Shown here: positions 8,867-18,197 of the stretch, one piece after another
Layout of the letters: each line of letters starts with the position of its first letter
How positions within the stretch are numbered: the stretch's first letter is position 1
Assembly (NCBI RefSeq): GCF_938023125.1
Contig: NZ_CALHDW010000003.1
Span: forward strand, 47,481-111,480
Direction of reading: 5' to 3'
Origin: an uncultured Porphyromonas sp.
Lineage (GTDB): Bacteria > Bacteroidota > Bacteroidia > Bacteroidales > Porphyromonadaceae
DNA length: 64,000 nucleotides
Notes under the pieces: generated by a model
Told to the model about the DNA's origin: nothing
What the model saw: only the letters and a program-made list of their open reading frames with translations
Database searches by the model: none
Position numbers and translations under genes: made by a program

Positions 8867-8946
8867 AATACTTTTTTCATTTCCACCCTGAATTTGGGAC
8901 AAATAAAAGGCATTTACTCTCTCAGAAGCGAGCGAAATAATATGAC

Positions 8947-9010
8947 AATATTTGCTCAATCAAATATTATTTTATACTATTGCAAAAGAAAGCAGTACGG
9001 GATGTACTGC
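8947..9010 (+). promoter_or_regulatory. Putative promoter and operator of the outer-membrane barrel gene
   Basis: TTTG at 8951-8954 and TACTATTG at 8975-8982 (one mismatch to TAnnTTTG) are 20 bases apart. The upstream box lies in an inverted repeat, AATATTTG (8947-8954) / CAAATATT (8961-8968). A second perfect inverted repeat, GCAGTAC (8992-8998) / GTACTGC (9004-9010), falls just after the predicted start site. Both could bind a regulator; that is inference. Confidence 0.45.
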
Positions 9011-9039
9011 GTAGTAAAAGAAAGACATTTGACTAGAGT

Positions 9040-11556
9040 ATGTGCGAAAGATCTACAATTAACGTTCTAAACAGGGTTCGTTTTTCCTGGATATGTATTT
9101 TATGTCTCAGTTTAGTCCCCTGGGGATCATGGGCACAAAGTAAGTCATGTAGGGTAACAGGGGTAGTTGTAGATAGCCTCACCAATAGTCCTATACCCTA
9201 CGCAACTGTGGAGTATCAGCCTAAAGATAACACCCAGCACTCCGGAGGAGCTATTACACTAGATGATGGGACGTTTATATTACAGGTACCCTCGGAGGGT
9301 CTTGTCCGATTCACAATTCACTCTTTGGGTTACAAAACCCAATCATGTGAACGAGCAATTGAGAGTCCCCAAAGCCAACTCGATACCATCCGACTAGCCC
9401 CCGATGAGGCACTCCTCGGAGAGGTTACAGTAGTGGCTCGCCGGAAGTTAATTCAACTCTCGCCCGTAGGCTTGACCTATGATATGAAAAACGATGCCTT
9501 AGCACAGACCGACAACCTCCTATTTGCCCTCCGCAACGTTCCATTGGTAAGTGTGGACGGAGAAGGCAACATTCGCATCAAAGGCTCGTCTAACTTTTCT
9601 GTCTATATTAATGGTACGCCCTCTCGTGTTGCCTCAATGAGCCCCACGGAGGTGCTGCGAGGTATCCCTGCCAATACGATTAAACGAGTAGAGGTAATTA
9701 CCCAAGTAGATGCCCGTTACGATTCATCAGCAGGAGATGCAATCCTCAACATCATTACCAACCACAAAAGCCTTGATGGCTATAGTGGCTCCCTCTCGCT
9801 AGGAGGTTCTACAATACCCACGATAGAGGGAGCTACCTCTCTCACACTTACTAAGGGGAAACTGAGTGTCGCTCTTGCTTACGACTACAATTATACCCGA
9901 CATACCAATCAACCTGTAGAAATTTATAGACGCACATTTAAAGATACACAGACCCTCAGCGAACTGAAATCCTCACAAAAAGGGAGCGATGATAAAGGGA
10001 TTTTCCAATACCATACAGGGCGCATCATGGGAGAATATACCCTCGATAGTCTCAACATGCTCTACGCCGATGGGCATTTTATTGTCTCATCAATCAATAG
10101 CCAAGATGTGTCTCAGCAGACCTTTTCTCCCCTTGGAGCACCGACCCGTTATGCAACCTTAGACAGAAGGGCGAGCATACTAGAAGGCTCTGTTGAGGGG
10201 AATCTCATTTATCGTAAACTCTACGCTGATGATAAAACGCCTCGTTTTTCCATTGGTTATCGCTACGCATACAATCCCGATCAGCGATATAACGATATAA
10301 CTGAGCGGCAGTATCATGATGGATTTACCTCTTGGGAGAAGTCTCCTTTCGACGAAACTCGTCGCAAAGAACTCTCCCGAGGTGGCTTGAATGAGCATGC
10401 CTTACAAAGTGATTATCAGTTCCGTTGGGGAGGTGCTCATGCCATACAAATCGGGGCGAAAGAGATAATCCGTTTAGGTAGCTCCCATCCCGAGTACTAT
10501 ACATGGGACTACGGAAAGAAAGATTGGCAACCTATAGATAATCCTCTTTATCAGTTGGGAGATATGAACCAGTTGCAGAGTGTAGCATCAGTTTACGCCA
10601 ACTATTCATGGAATAAGGGTCTCTTCGGGATGAGCTTGGGCTTGCGAGGAGAATTTATGTACGACAAGATCTCCTTTTCTCAAGACGAGAAGCGAAACTT
10701 TCAGACGCAAGCCTTGCATCTAATACCAACACTCAATCTCTCCTACAATCTGACAGATCGACAACAGTTGTCATTTTTCTATAAGATGAATCCCATCCGC
10801 CCCTCTATTTGGAGTCTGAATCCATATAAAAGTCAATCCGGTCCTTACGATCTCTCTTTTGGCAATCCCGATTTGGAGTCGGAGCGTCAGCATAATTTGA
10901 ATCTGTCGTACACTCTATTTTCCAATAACTATTACCTTAGTCTGAGCGCAGGATACAACCAGACGAACAATGCAATTATGCCCATAAGCTACCGGGATAA
11001 AGCAAATCCCGACATCCTGTGCAGTACCTATGCCAATGCGGGGATACACCGGAAGCCCAGTGTTAGTGTTTGGATGAATTGGCGTCCTATCACACCCCTC
11101 TCCCTCTTGTTTTACGGAGATTTTGGGTATCATCTGTTTGATTATGCCCCTCAGGGGATACAGCAACGGAGCTGGGAAAATAAACTCATGGTCAGTGCAG
11201 ACATCTCACTTTCCAAAGCATGGTTCTTGGGGGCATCGTGGTATTACAATGGCAATCCACCACAACTACGTACGACCTATTCGTACAGCCATTGGTACAG
11301 CTTCTACGTGAAGAAGAGTTTTTGGGATAATAAGTTAGATGTAACATTTACGGTAAAACATCCCTTCTCACAATACCATCGCTTTGAGACGAAGATGTGG
11401 GGAGACGGCTTTGAGCATCGTCAGGTTAATCACATCCAGTCTCGCTCCATCGGGCTTAAGGTTTCGTACAACTTTAATTCGGGAAAGAGTCGTAAAGTAA
11501 CCCGAGATCAAAGTCTCTCAACAACCGACCTTGATACACAAACCGGCGTTAGGTAG
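9040..11556 (+). CDS. TonB-dependent receptor-type outer-membrane barrel protein
   Basis: An 838-residue exported protein. A hydrophobic signal peptide ends near WGSWAQS (about residue 33). Residues about 37-125 form a carboxypeptidase-regulatory-like beta sandwich (VTGVVVDSLTNSPIPYATV, SLGYKT). About 125-240 is a plug-like domain (LSPVGLTYDMKNDALAQ, VYINGTPSR, IKRVEVIT, AILNIIT). The rest is aromatic-rich alternating beta strands ending in LKVSYNFN, as in the outer-membrane beta-barrel 3 family. It probably takes up a ligand across the outer membrane, but no substrate can be named. No SusD-like partner is adjacent. It stands alone with possible operator repeats upstream. Confidence 0.85.
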   Translation: MCERSTINVLNRVRFSWICILCLSLVPWGSWAQSKSCRVTGVVVDSLTNSPIPYATVEYQPKDNTQHSGGAITLDDGTFILQVPSEGLVRFTIHSLGYKTQSCERAIESPQSQLDTIRLAPDEALLGEVTVVARRKLIQLSPVGLTYDMKNDALAQTDNLLFALRNVPLVSVDGEGNIRIKGSSNFSVYINGTPSRVASMSPTEVLRGIPANTIKRVEVITQVDARYDSSAGDAILNIITNHKSLDGYSGSLSLGGSTIPTIEGATSLTLTKGKLSVALAYDYNYTRHTNQPVEIYRRTFKDTQTLSELKSSQKGSDDKGIFQYHTGRIMGEYTLDSLNMLYADGHFIVSSINSQDVSQQTFSPLGAPTRYATLDRRASILEGSVEGNLIYRKLYADDKTPRFSIGYRYAYNPDQRYNDITERQYHDGFTSWEKSPFDETRRKELSRGGLNEHALQSDYQFRWGGAHAIQIGAKEIIRLGSSHPEYYTWDYGKKDWQPIDNPLYQLGDMNQLQSVASVYANYSWNKGLFGMSLGLRGEFMYDKISFSQDEKRNFQTQALHLIPTLNLSYNLTDRQQLSFFYKMNPIRPSIWSLNPYKSQSGPYDLSFGNPDLESERQHNLNLSYTLFSNNYYLSLSAGYNQTNNAIMPISYRDKANPDILCSTYANAGIHRKPSVSVWMNWRPITPLSLLFYGDFGYHLFDYAPQGIQQRSWENKLMVSADISLSKAWFLGASWYYNGNPPQLRTTYSYSHWYSFYVKKSFWDNKLDVTFTVKHPFSQYHRFETKMWGDGFEHRQVNHIQSRSIGLKVSYNFNSGKSRKVTRDQSLSTTDLDTQTGVR

Positions 11557-11815
11557 GGCGGTAACGTTGAGGACGATGAAAAGCCCCTCAAGTAGCCTTC
11601 TGCCCCACAAAAGATAGGGTCTCAAAGCAGGATCCCAGCATGCCTATATCTTGAATATGCCTACGTTCTAACCCTTTGAGATGGGTATAATCGTACTGCA
11701 CACTTATAACCAGAGGGGGAGAACGTGGCATAGATTGTGGGCTCTGGACATTCGACCACTGCTCCGTACGGGCCAAGGGAGAGAAGAGAAGCAATGACGA
11801 GAGTGGGGGTAGCAT

Positions 11816-11865
11816 GGGGAGGTGATGGTGCAACCTCAGTTCATCGGCTGCGCCATCACCTCCCC
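11816..11865. repeat. Large GC-rich inverted repeat
   Basis: GGGGAGGTGATGGTGC (11816-11831) and GCGCCATCACCTCCCC (11850-11865) form a 16-bp stem with a single G-U pair and an 18-base loop. There is no U-run on either side, so it does not look like a terminator. Confidence 0.75.
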
Positions 11866-12217
11866 CAGTGGACTCTATTGGAAACAAATCGAAGTCAACT
11901 ACAAGCCCGTTTTTCTGCTCTTTGGCGCAAATGGCAAAGCCGTAGCCAAATGGGTAACCATCAGCCGTACGAATGCAAATCCCGACTTGCCCGTGCGGAA
12001 ATAACCCCACAAACCATCCACTCCTCACTATCCCCCTAGGCATAACGAGCCCACGAAATTCGACCATACCACCTACTCCTCCCGCTGCGAGCCTCTCGGG
12101 CCTAAGGGAGAGGATAGGTGTGCATATTCCCCGACCCGCCCTTCGCCACCTGTCCGCATAAAGCGAAAAATAGCAACAATAAGAACATAAAAACAGCTAT
12201 CTTCGACCAACATAGCC

Positions 12218-12225
12218 TATCTTTG
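12218..12225 (+). promoter_or_regulatory. Promoter -7 box for gpmA-lpd
   Basis: TATCTTTG matches TAnnTTTG; the ATG of gpmA is 36 bases downstream. A clear -33 box is not seen. Confidence 0.65.
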
Positions 12226-12261
12226 TAGGGAATTGTAATAACGTCTATAACAAGACTCGAT

Positions 12262-13008
12262 ATGAAAAGACTAGTTATGCTCCGCCACGGCGAGAGTGTT
12301 TGGAACAAAGAAAATCGCTTTACAGGATGGACCAATGTAGACCTCTCCGAAAAGGGGATAGAGGAGGCACATAAAGCCGGGCAACTGCTACGTGCCGAGG
12401 GGTTCCACTTTGCCAAAGCCTACACCTCATACCTCAAGCGTGCCATCAAAACGCTAAACGTGGTCCTAGACGAAATGGATCTTGATTGGATCCCCGTAGA
12501 AAAGACCTGGATCCTCAACGAAAAGCACTATGGTGCCTTGCAGGGACTGAACAAAGCCGAAATGGCAGAAAAGTATGGCGATGAGCAAGTACACATCTGG
12601 CGCAGAAGCTACGACGTCCCCCCTTTGGCTCTAGACCGAGACGACAAGCGCGCTCCTCTTGCCGACCCTCGCTATGCCGCAGTAGATCCCAAACTGTTGC
12701 CCCTTACCGAGTCGCTCAAAGACACCGTAGAGCGCATCACTCCGTTTTGGAAAAATGTAATCCTACCCGACCTCGCCAAGAACAATGAGATTATCATTGC
12801 AGCTCATGGTAATAGCCTCCGAGGGATTATCAAGGTGCTAAAGAAAATATCCGATGAAGATATTCCAGCCCTCAATCTCCCCACAGCCGTACCCTACCTC
12901 TTTGAGTTTGACGACAATATGAACCTCGTAAGCGATCGTTTCTTGGGAGACCCCGACGAAATACGCGCTCTACAAGAGGCCGTTGCTAACCAAGGGAAAA
13001 AGAAATAA
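12262..13008 (+). CDS. gpmA: 2,3-bisphosphoglycerate-dependent phosphoglycerate mutase
   Basis: A 248-residue glycolytic enzyme interconverting 3- and 2-phosphoglycerate. The phosphohistidine motif RHGE (His9) sits in LRHGESVWNKENRFTGW, and the second conserved His is in AAHGNSLRG. Other family blocks are TSYLKRAIKT, LNEKHYGALQGLNK and the RSYDVPPP-like region. Full length for the family. The next gene, lpd, starts four bases after the stop, so the two are co-transcribed. Confidence 0.97.
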   Translation: MKRLVMLRHGESVWNKENRFTGWTNVDLSEKGIEEAHKAGQLLRAEGFHFAKAYTSYLKRAIKTLNVVLDEMDLDWIPVEKTWILNEKHYGALQGLNKAEMAEKYGDEQVHIWRRSYDVPPLALDRDDKRAPLADPRYAAVDPKLLPLTESLKDTVERITPFWKNVILPDLAKNNEIIIAAHGNSLRGIIKVLKKISDEDIPALNLPTAVPYLFEFDDNMNLVSDRFLGDPDEIRALQEAVANQGKKK

Positions 13009-13012
13009 GACT

Positions 13013-14371
13013 ATGCCTACACACGACCTAATCATCCTAGGGGGAGGCCCTGCCGGCTATACAGCTGCAGAACGTGCCGCCCGTGGAGGACTCAATACGC
13101 TATTAATAGAAAAACGTGCCCTTGGGGGCGTTTGTCTGAACGAAGGGTGCATACCCACCAAGACGCTGCTCTACTCCGCCAAGATTTGGCACCTCACTGA
13201 GGATGCCAAGAAGTATGGCATCGAGGCTTCGGCCGACCAGTTTTTGATGGACAAAGTAAATGCTCGCAAAAACAAAGTCGTACGCAAGCTCGTTGCCGGC
13301 ATTAAGGGTAAGATGACTAATGCCGGAGTAACCGTAGTCACGGGCGAAGGGGAGATATTACCCCCCACCACGCCCGAAGAATACAGTGTAAAGGTAGGAG
13401 AAGAAACCTATACAGCTCCTCGTCTCCTCCTCGCCTCGGGTAGTGAGACTTTCGTTCCCCCCATTCCCGGGTTGGATACCGTGGAATACTGGACCAGCCG
13501 TGAGGCTCTTGAGAGCAAAGAACTCCCCAAAAGTATCGCCATCATTGGCGGAGGCGTTATCGGGATGGAGTTTGCCGCTTTCTACAATCGTGTGGGTGTA
13601 GAGGTACATGTTATTGAGATGCTCCCCGAGATCTTGGGCGGTATGGATAGCGAAATGGGCGCCTTGCTACGTGCCGAATACACCAAGCTAGGCGTAAAAT
13701 TCTACCTCCAGCACAAAGTCACCTCCGTAGCTCCCGAAGGGGTAACAGTAGAGTTTGAAGGCAATAGTTTTGTAATCCCAACAGAACGCATCCTACTAAG
13801 CGTGGGCCGCCGCCCTGTAACTGAAAAGCTCTCTCCCCTCGGTCTTGAGATGGAGGGACGAGGAGTAAAAGTAGATGCCACGATGCGCACTTCGCTCCCC
13901 GGCGTTTATGCCGCAGGCGACATCACGGGCTACTCACTCTTGGCCCACACAGCAATACGCGAAGCTGAAGTAGCCATCGATAATATGCTAGGCAAAGATG
14001 CCCAAATGAGCTACCGAGCCATCCCCGGAATTATCTACACACAACCCGAAGTTGCGGGGGTGGGTATGACCGAAGATCAGCTCAAAAAAGAGGGTATCAG
14101 CTACCGTAAGCACCAATTGCCCATGGCCTTTGCCGGGCGATTTGTGGCTGAGAACGAGATGGCCAATGGCGTCTGCAAGATCCTTATCGGAGAGGATGAC
14201 TCCCTACTCGGGGCGCACATGCTAGGCAATCCTGCCAGTGAACTCATCGTTGTGATAGCCGTTGCCATAGAAAGAGGCATCAAGGCACACGAGCTCGCCT
14301 CTGTAGTGTTCCCCCACCCAACAGTTGGGGAGATTATCAAAGAAACTATCGAGAGTAGCCCCGTAGCCTAG
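13013..14371 (+). CDS. lpd: Dihydrolipoyl dehydrogenase
   Basis: A 452-residue flavoprotein disulfide reductase (E3). It begins with the FAD fold HDLIILGGGPAGYTAA, followed by the redox pair in GGVCLNEGCIPTKTL, an NAD-binding fold (IAIIGGGVIGMEFA), a second FAD motif (VYAAGDITG) and the C-terminal His-Glu dyad segment HPTVGE. It reoxidises lipoamide in 2-oxoacid dehydrogenase or glycine-cleavage complexes. I chose ATG 13013 (MPTHDLI); the upstream in-frame extension lies inside gpmA. No lipoyl-complex partner gene is next to it in this window. Confidence 0.95.
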   Translation: MPTHDLIILGGGPAGYTAAERAARGGLNTLLIEKRALGGVCLNEGCIPTKTLLYSAKIWHLTEDAKKYGIEASADQFLMDKVNARKNKVVRKLVAGIKGKMTNAGVTVVTGEGEILPPTTPEEYSVKVGEETYTAPRLLLASGSETFVPPIPGLDTVEYWTSREALESKELPKSIAIIGGGVIGMEFAAFYNRVGVEVHVIEMLPEILGGMDSEMGALLRAEYTKLGVKFYLQHKVTSVAPEGVTVEFEGNSFVIPTERILLSVGRRPVTEKLSPLGLEMEGRGVKVDATMRTSLPGVYAAGDITGYSLLAHTAIREAEVAIDNMLGKDAQMSYRAIPGIIYTQPEVAGVGMTEDQLKKEGISYRKHQLPMAFAGRFVAENEMANGVCKILIGEDDSLLGAHMLGNPASELIVVIAVAIERGIKAHELASVVFPHPTVGEIIKETIESSPVA

Positions 14372-14433
14372 GCCTCTGCTTGCAACCAAGTTTGTAAGAA
14401 CTATTTGTAAGGCATCCCCCTAACGATCCTATC

Positions 14434-14488
14434 CCTTGCCCCCTAGTTGCTCCGAAGTCAGTACACTAGGAGGCAAGGTCTTTTTCTT
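14434..14488 (+). terminator. Terminator after gpmA-lpd
   Basis: CCTTGCCCCCTAG (14434-14446) pairs with CTAGGAGGCAAGG (14466-14478), one mismatch, followed by TCTTTTTCTTT. Confidence 0.8.
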
Positions 14489-14568
14489 TAGTAAGAGAGA
14501 GAAATCCTCCTGCAACAATCTCCCCTCTCCCCATACACTAGAGAGCCCTACTTATCCGTTATATAAAC

Positions 14569-17500
14569 ATGAAGAAGCGCAATAGTCTCCGCTCTGTAGT
14601 CCCATTTTCTACAGACCATCGCCATAAACTGAACCGATTCACTCTTACTATCGGGAGTCTTTTCCTCCTCCTTTTGGGTATGGGGAGATCCGCTTTTGCC
14701 CAAGACACAGCGGGCGAGAAGTCACCCCTAGCCTCGGGCCGGTGGGTCAAAATAAGTGTGGATAAGTCGGGGCTCTACACGCTCTCTTATGACAAATTGC
14801 GCCAGATGGGGTTTAGCAATCCCGAGGCGGTGGGCGTCTATGGGCACGGCGGCAGACTACTTAGCGAGGAATTGCAGAAAGCCTCTTCGGTGGCAGGGCT
14901 CCCCCAAGTTCCCCTCCTCAGGCACAACAATGCAATCTATTTCTACGGAGAGGGGCCAACAACCTGGTACTACGATACTGCCGAAAAGTGCTATCGACAT
15001 GTAACCAATCACTACACTCGCCTAGGGTATTATCTCCTTAGCGATGCAGCTACGCCCGGTCCTCTACTCATGGAGGAGCGCAAGCCAATAGTCTCCCAAT
15101 CGGCTCCGGCACTCACCACTACTTACGACGCTCTCGTGCTCCACGAGCAAGATAAATTCTCGCCCAGACAATCGGGACGGCTCCTCTTTGGAGAGCCTCT
15201 CATGGGCGGGCAACCCAAACGAATCCTCGTAGACTTGGGATCCGGGGAGCAAGCCGGCAACACCTTCAAAGTGAACTATGCCTACATGGCTCGCCCCAAC
15301 ACCCAAGGCTTCTTTACACTCACGCTCGATGGCAAAGAGATCTCACAAGATGCTATTTCTTTGGGCGAAGATCATACATCTCGTGACTTCCTTGCCGGCA
15401 TTTATCACTTCAAACCCAACGTAACGGCCACGAGCAACTCCAAAAATCTTGCTTTCGAGGCCTCCTATCGCCCCACCGGAGAGAATGCCTATGTAGACTT
15501 TCTCGAGTTCATCATTGAGCAAAGATTGCGCTACACAAGTGGGCGTCAAACCGATTTTCGCAAGGTGCAAGAGGGCAGCGATGCTCTCCTATATCAGGTC
15601 TCTGGATTGCCACAAGATGGGATCATACTTGCCACTTCCACCGAGGGGGCTCTGCCCTATCGTGTACAGACCACACAGGGCGAAGGCTCGCACTCCTTTA
15701 GCACACAAGCGCTTGACCCAAATGGGCAACCCTATACCTTCTTAGCCTGCTCTTGGCAAGATGCCTACGCCCCAAACTTTGTAGGCGAGGTGGCCAACCA
15801 AGATATACACTCAGCCCCCATTCCCGATCTCATCATACTCTCTCCTGAGGCTTTTCTCTCCGAAGCAGAGCGGCTTGCTGAGTACCACCGTTCGGCGGAT
15901 GGCTTGCAAGTACTCGTTGTGGAAGAGGCAGCCCTATTTAACGAATTCAACGCAGGAACTCCGGACGCTACGGCCTATCGACTCATGGCAAAGTACTTCC
16001 ACGATCGCTGGATGACGGCCCACCCTGATGTTAAAGAATCGGTACAACAGCTCCTTCTCTTTGGCGATGGAGCCGGGGACAATCGCAAGGTAAGTACGAA
16101 TTGGGAGAGCATCGGTCTCCAAAACACCCCCTTCCTTCTCACCTACCAAAGCGTCAATTCTCTCAACGTTTATAGCTATACTACGGACGACTATTTTGGC
16201 TACCTCCGCGATGGAGAAGACCATCTGACCAATGGACGCAAGCAGCTATCTATCGGGATTGGCAGGTTCCCCATTCGCACTATTGGCGAGGCCAAAGCTA
16301 CCGTAGACAAGACCATTCGCTATGCAGAAAATAGGGATCCCGGAGTATGGAAGACGCGCACTCTATTCCTAGCAGACAACAAGGATAGCTACTCACATGC
16401 CAAGCAAGCCAATGAACTTACCGAGATAGTAGAGGAGATACAACCCGAGCTCATCGTAAATAAGGTCTACCTCGATGCCTTCCCCAAGAGCACCGTTAAT
16501 GGACTTACCACCGTGCCCACGGCCAAACGCAAACTCCTCGATGCCATAGACCAAGGCCTCCTACTTGTTAATTATACAGGGCATGGAAGCCCTACGGCTT
16601 GGACGGACGAGCAGATAATGACCCTGCCCGACATACAGCGACTGAGCAACAAGCGCCTCCCCCTCTGGATCACGGCCACTTGCGACTTTAGTCCCTACGA
16701 CAATAGCACAACCTCGGCCGGGGAAATGGCCTTCCTCAACGATAGAGGAGGCGCCTCTGCCCTCTTTACCACCACTCGTGTGGTATTCGACGTGCCCAAC
16801 CAGGAGCTAAACAGATACTTCTTGCGCACGCTCTTCACCCAAGACAAGGGAGGAAGATTGCACCAATTGGGCGATGTATTGCGCAATGCCAAGAACAATG
16901 CCTACGCCTCAGACACCATCAACAAACTCAACTTTGCATTGATAGGCGACCCTGCGCTCCGCCTTAAAATGCCTACGCATCAAGTAACCCTCCTCAAGAT
17001 AAATGGGAAGGAACCCGATCCCCAAAAGGGTATTTTCCTACATGCTCTTGAGCGTGTTTCACTCGAAGGGGCAATACACGACATAGGCGGTACTGTCGAT
17101 GGGAACTTCAATGGCACCATGGCCATTACCGTATTCGATGCTGAGCAAATCTCCTCTACACTAGAAGAAAACATACCCGAGTATCAAGAGAATGTGTACC
17201 AATACTCCGAGTATCCCGGGATTATCTATGCCGGCAATGCCGAGGTTGTAAATGGACATTTCACCGCCTCTTTTGTGGTACCCAAGGATATCTCCTACTC
17301 GGATAGAAAAGGGAAAATCAACTTCTATGCCTACTCTCCCGAGCTCAAACGAGAAGCCATGGGTGTGGATAAATCCCTCAAGTTACAGATGGGAGAGAGT
17401 GGGTCTGAAGAGGACAATACCCCTCCCGAGATCCGGAGAGTTTATCTCAACGACTCTACCCTCACCGCCCCCTTTGTGGTGGGCCCCACTCCTCTATTCG

Positions 17501-18108
17501 TGGCAGAGCTATTCGACACAAGCGGCATTAACTTATCGGCAGGCGGACTAGGGCATGGTATTACACTCTCTATCGACAATAACCCCACCTACACCTTTAC
17601 GCTCAACGATTACTACAGAGCCAACCAACTAGAGGCCGGCAAGGGCTCCGTTGTGTACCTACTCCCCACACTACCCGAGGGAGACCACACCGCCACCCTC
17701 CGTGTATGGGACGTCTTTAATAATGCAACGGAGAAGAGTTTTTCGTTTCGTGTAAATAAGGATTTGGCACCTCAAGTTGCCGCCTCTCAGGCCTATCCCA
17801 ATCCGGCCGTAGTTGGCTCGCCCATTACCTTTGAGATATTTACAAGCACCCCCGGTGAGGAGATGTCGCTTACCATCGAGCTCTTCGACTTCACAGGGAG
17901 ATGCGTAGCTAAGAGCCAAACATTCAGCCTTGTTTCTCCCACACAAGGGAGCATTAGCATTCCTTGGACTCCCACTACCTCCTATCAAACCTCCCCCTCA
18001 AGCGGGCTATACATATACCGATGCACCCTATCCGGAAGCAACGGAAAAAGCACGACAACAAGGGGGAAAATACTTCTACAAGAGAGTCCCTCCGGGGCAA
18101 CCAAATGA
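14569..18108 (+). CDS. porU: Type IX secretion sortase PorU
   Basis: A 1179-residue gingipain-family (C25) protease-like protein, close in length to Porphyromonas gingivalis PorU. The catalytic pair is visible as His672 (NYTGHGSP) and Cys705 (ITATCDFSPYD). A long N-region leads to a signal peptide ending near RSAFAQD. The C-terminus has the type IX C-terminal domain pattern (AYPNPAVVGS, ELFDFTGR, GLYIYR, GKILL). PorU is known to remove the C-terminal signal from exported proteins at the cell surface and attach them to A-LPS. porV follows after 90 bases with its own promoter. Confidence 0.95.
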   Translation: MKKRNSLRSVVPFSTDHRHKLNRFTLTIGSLFLLLLGMGRSAFAQDTAGEKSPLASGRWVKISVDKSGLYTLSYDKLRQMGFSNPEAVGVYGHGGRLLSEELQKASSVAGLPQVPLLRHNNAIYFYGEGPTTWYYDTAEKCYRHVTNHYTRLGYYLLSDAATPGPLLMEERKPIVSQSAPALTTTYDALVLHEQDKFSPRQSGRLLFGEPLMGGQPKRILVDLGSGEQAGNTFKVNYAYMARPNTQGFFTLTLDGKEISQDAISLGEDHTSRDFLAGIYHFKPNVTATSNSKNLAFEASYRPTGENAYVDFLEFIIEQRLRYTSGRQTDFRKVQEGSDALLYQVSGLPQDGIILATSTEGALPYRVQTTQGEGSHSFSTQALDPNGQPYTFLACSWQDAYAPNFVGEVANQDIHSAPIPDLIILSPEAFLSEAERLAEYHRSADGLQVLVVEEAALFNEFNAGTPDATAYRLMAKYFHDRWMTAHPDVKESVQQLLLFGDGAGDNRKVSTNWESIGLQNTPFLLTYQSVNSLNVYSYTTDDYFGYLRDGEDHLTNGRKQLSIGIGRFPIRTIGEAKATVDKTIRYAENRDPGVWKTRTLFLADNKDSYSHAKQANELTEIVEEIQPELIVNKVYLDAFPKSTVNGLTTVPTAKRKLLDAIDQGLLLVNYTGHGSPTAWTDEQIMTLPDIQRLSNKRLPLWITATCDFSPYDNSTTSAGEMAFLNDRGGASALFTTTRVVFDVPNQELNRYFLRTLFTQDKGGRLHQLGDVLRNAKNNAYASDTINKLNFALIGDPALRLKMPTHQVTLLKINGKEPDPQKGIFLHALERVSLEGAIHDIGGTVDGNFNGTMAITVFDAEQISSTLEENIPEYQENVYQYSEYPGIIYAGNAEVVNGHFTASFVVPKDISYSDRKGKINFYAYSPELKREAMGVDKSLKLQMGESGSEEDNTPPEIRRVYLNDSTLTAPFVVGPTPLFVAELFDTSGINLSAGGLGHGITLSIDNNPTYTFTLNDYYRANQLEAGKGSVVYLLPTLPEGDHTATLRVWDVFNNATEKSFSFRVNKDLAPQVAASQAYPNPAVVGSPITFEIFTSTPGEEMSLTIELFDFTGRCVAKSQTFSLVSPTQGSISIPWTPTTSYQTSPSSGLYIYRCTLSGSNGKSTTTRGKILLQESPSGATK

Positions 18109-18119
18109 ATAGAATATTG

Positions 18120-18127
18120 TACTTTTG
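18120..18127 (+). promoter_or_regulatory. Promoter -7 box for porV
   Basis: TACTTTTG matches TAnnTTTG in the 89-base gap between porU and porV, giving a leader of about 65 bases. It implies porV can be transcribed separately from porU. Confidence 0.6.
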
Positions 18128-18197
18128 CGGCACAATAGAGTTGTGAACCAAAGAGTACACCAACTAAGTTACACAACTTGACACGTATTGAATTAAG

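Larger units (their letters stand above)
8682..9039. other. Intergenic region with AT-rich palindromes and a receptor promoter
   Basis: This 358-base gap has no credible gene. It contains an AT-rich repeat-like block (about 8760-8900) with a hairpin at 8841-8866, and a promoter/operator-like region (8947-9010) before the outer-membrane gene. Confidence 0.6.
11557..12261. other. 705-base gene-poor region
   Basis: No gene is confidently seen. A short frame at 11822-12004 starting at GTG reads like a protein fragment (WKQIEVNYKPVFLLFGANGK), but it has no start context and a stop lies just upstream, so it may be a gene remnant. The region holds the large palindrome at 11816-11865 and, at its right end, the gpmA promoter. 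Confidence 0.45.

Noticed and set aside
11588..12067. 159-residue minus-strand open frame in the gap after the receptor gene
   Set aside because: Composition is Leu/Pro/Ser/His-rich and irregular, it crosses the GC-rich palindrome, and there is no start or promoter context.
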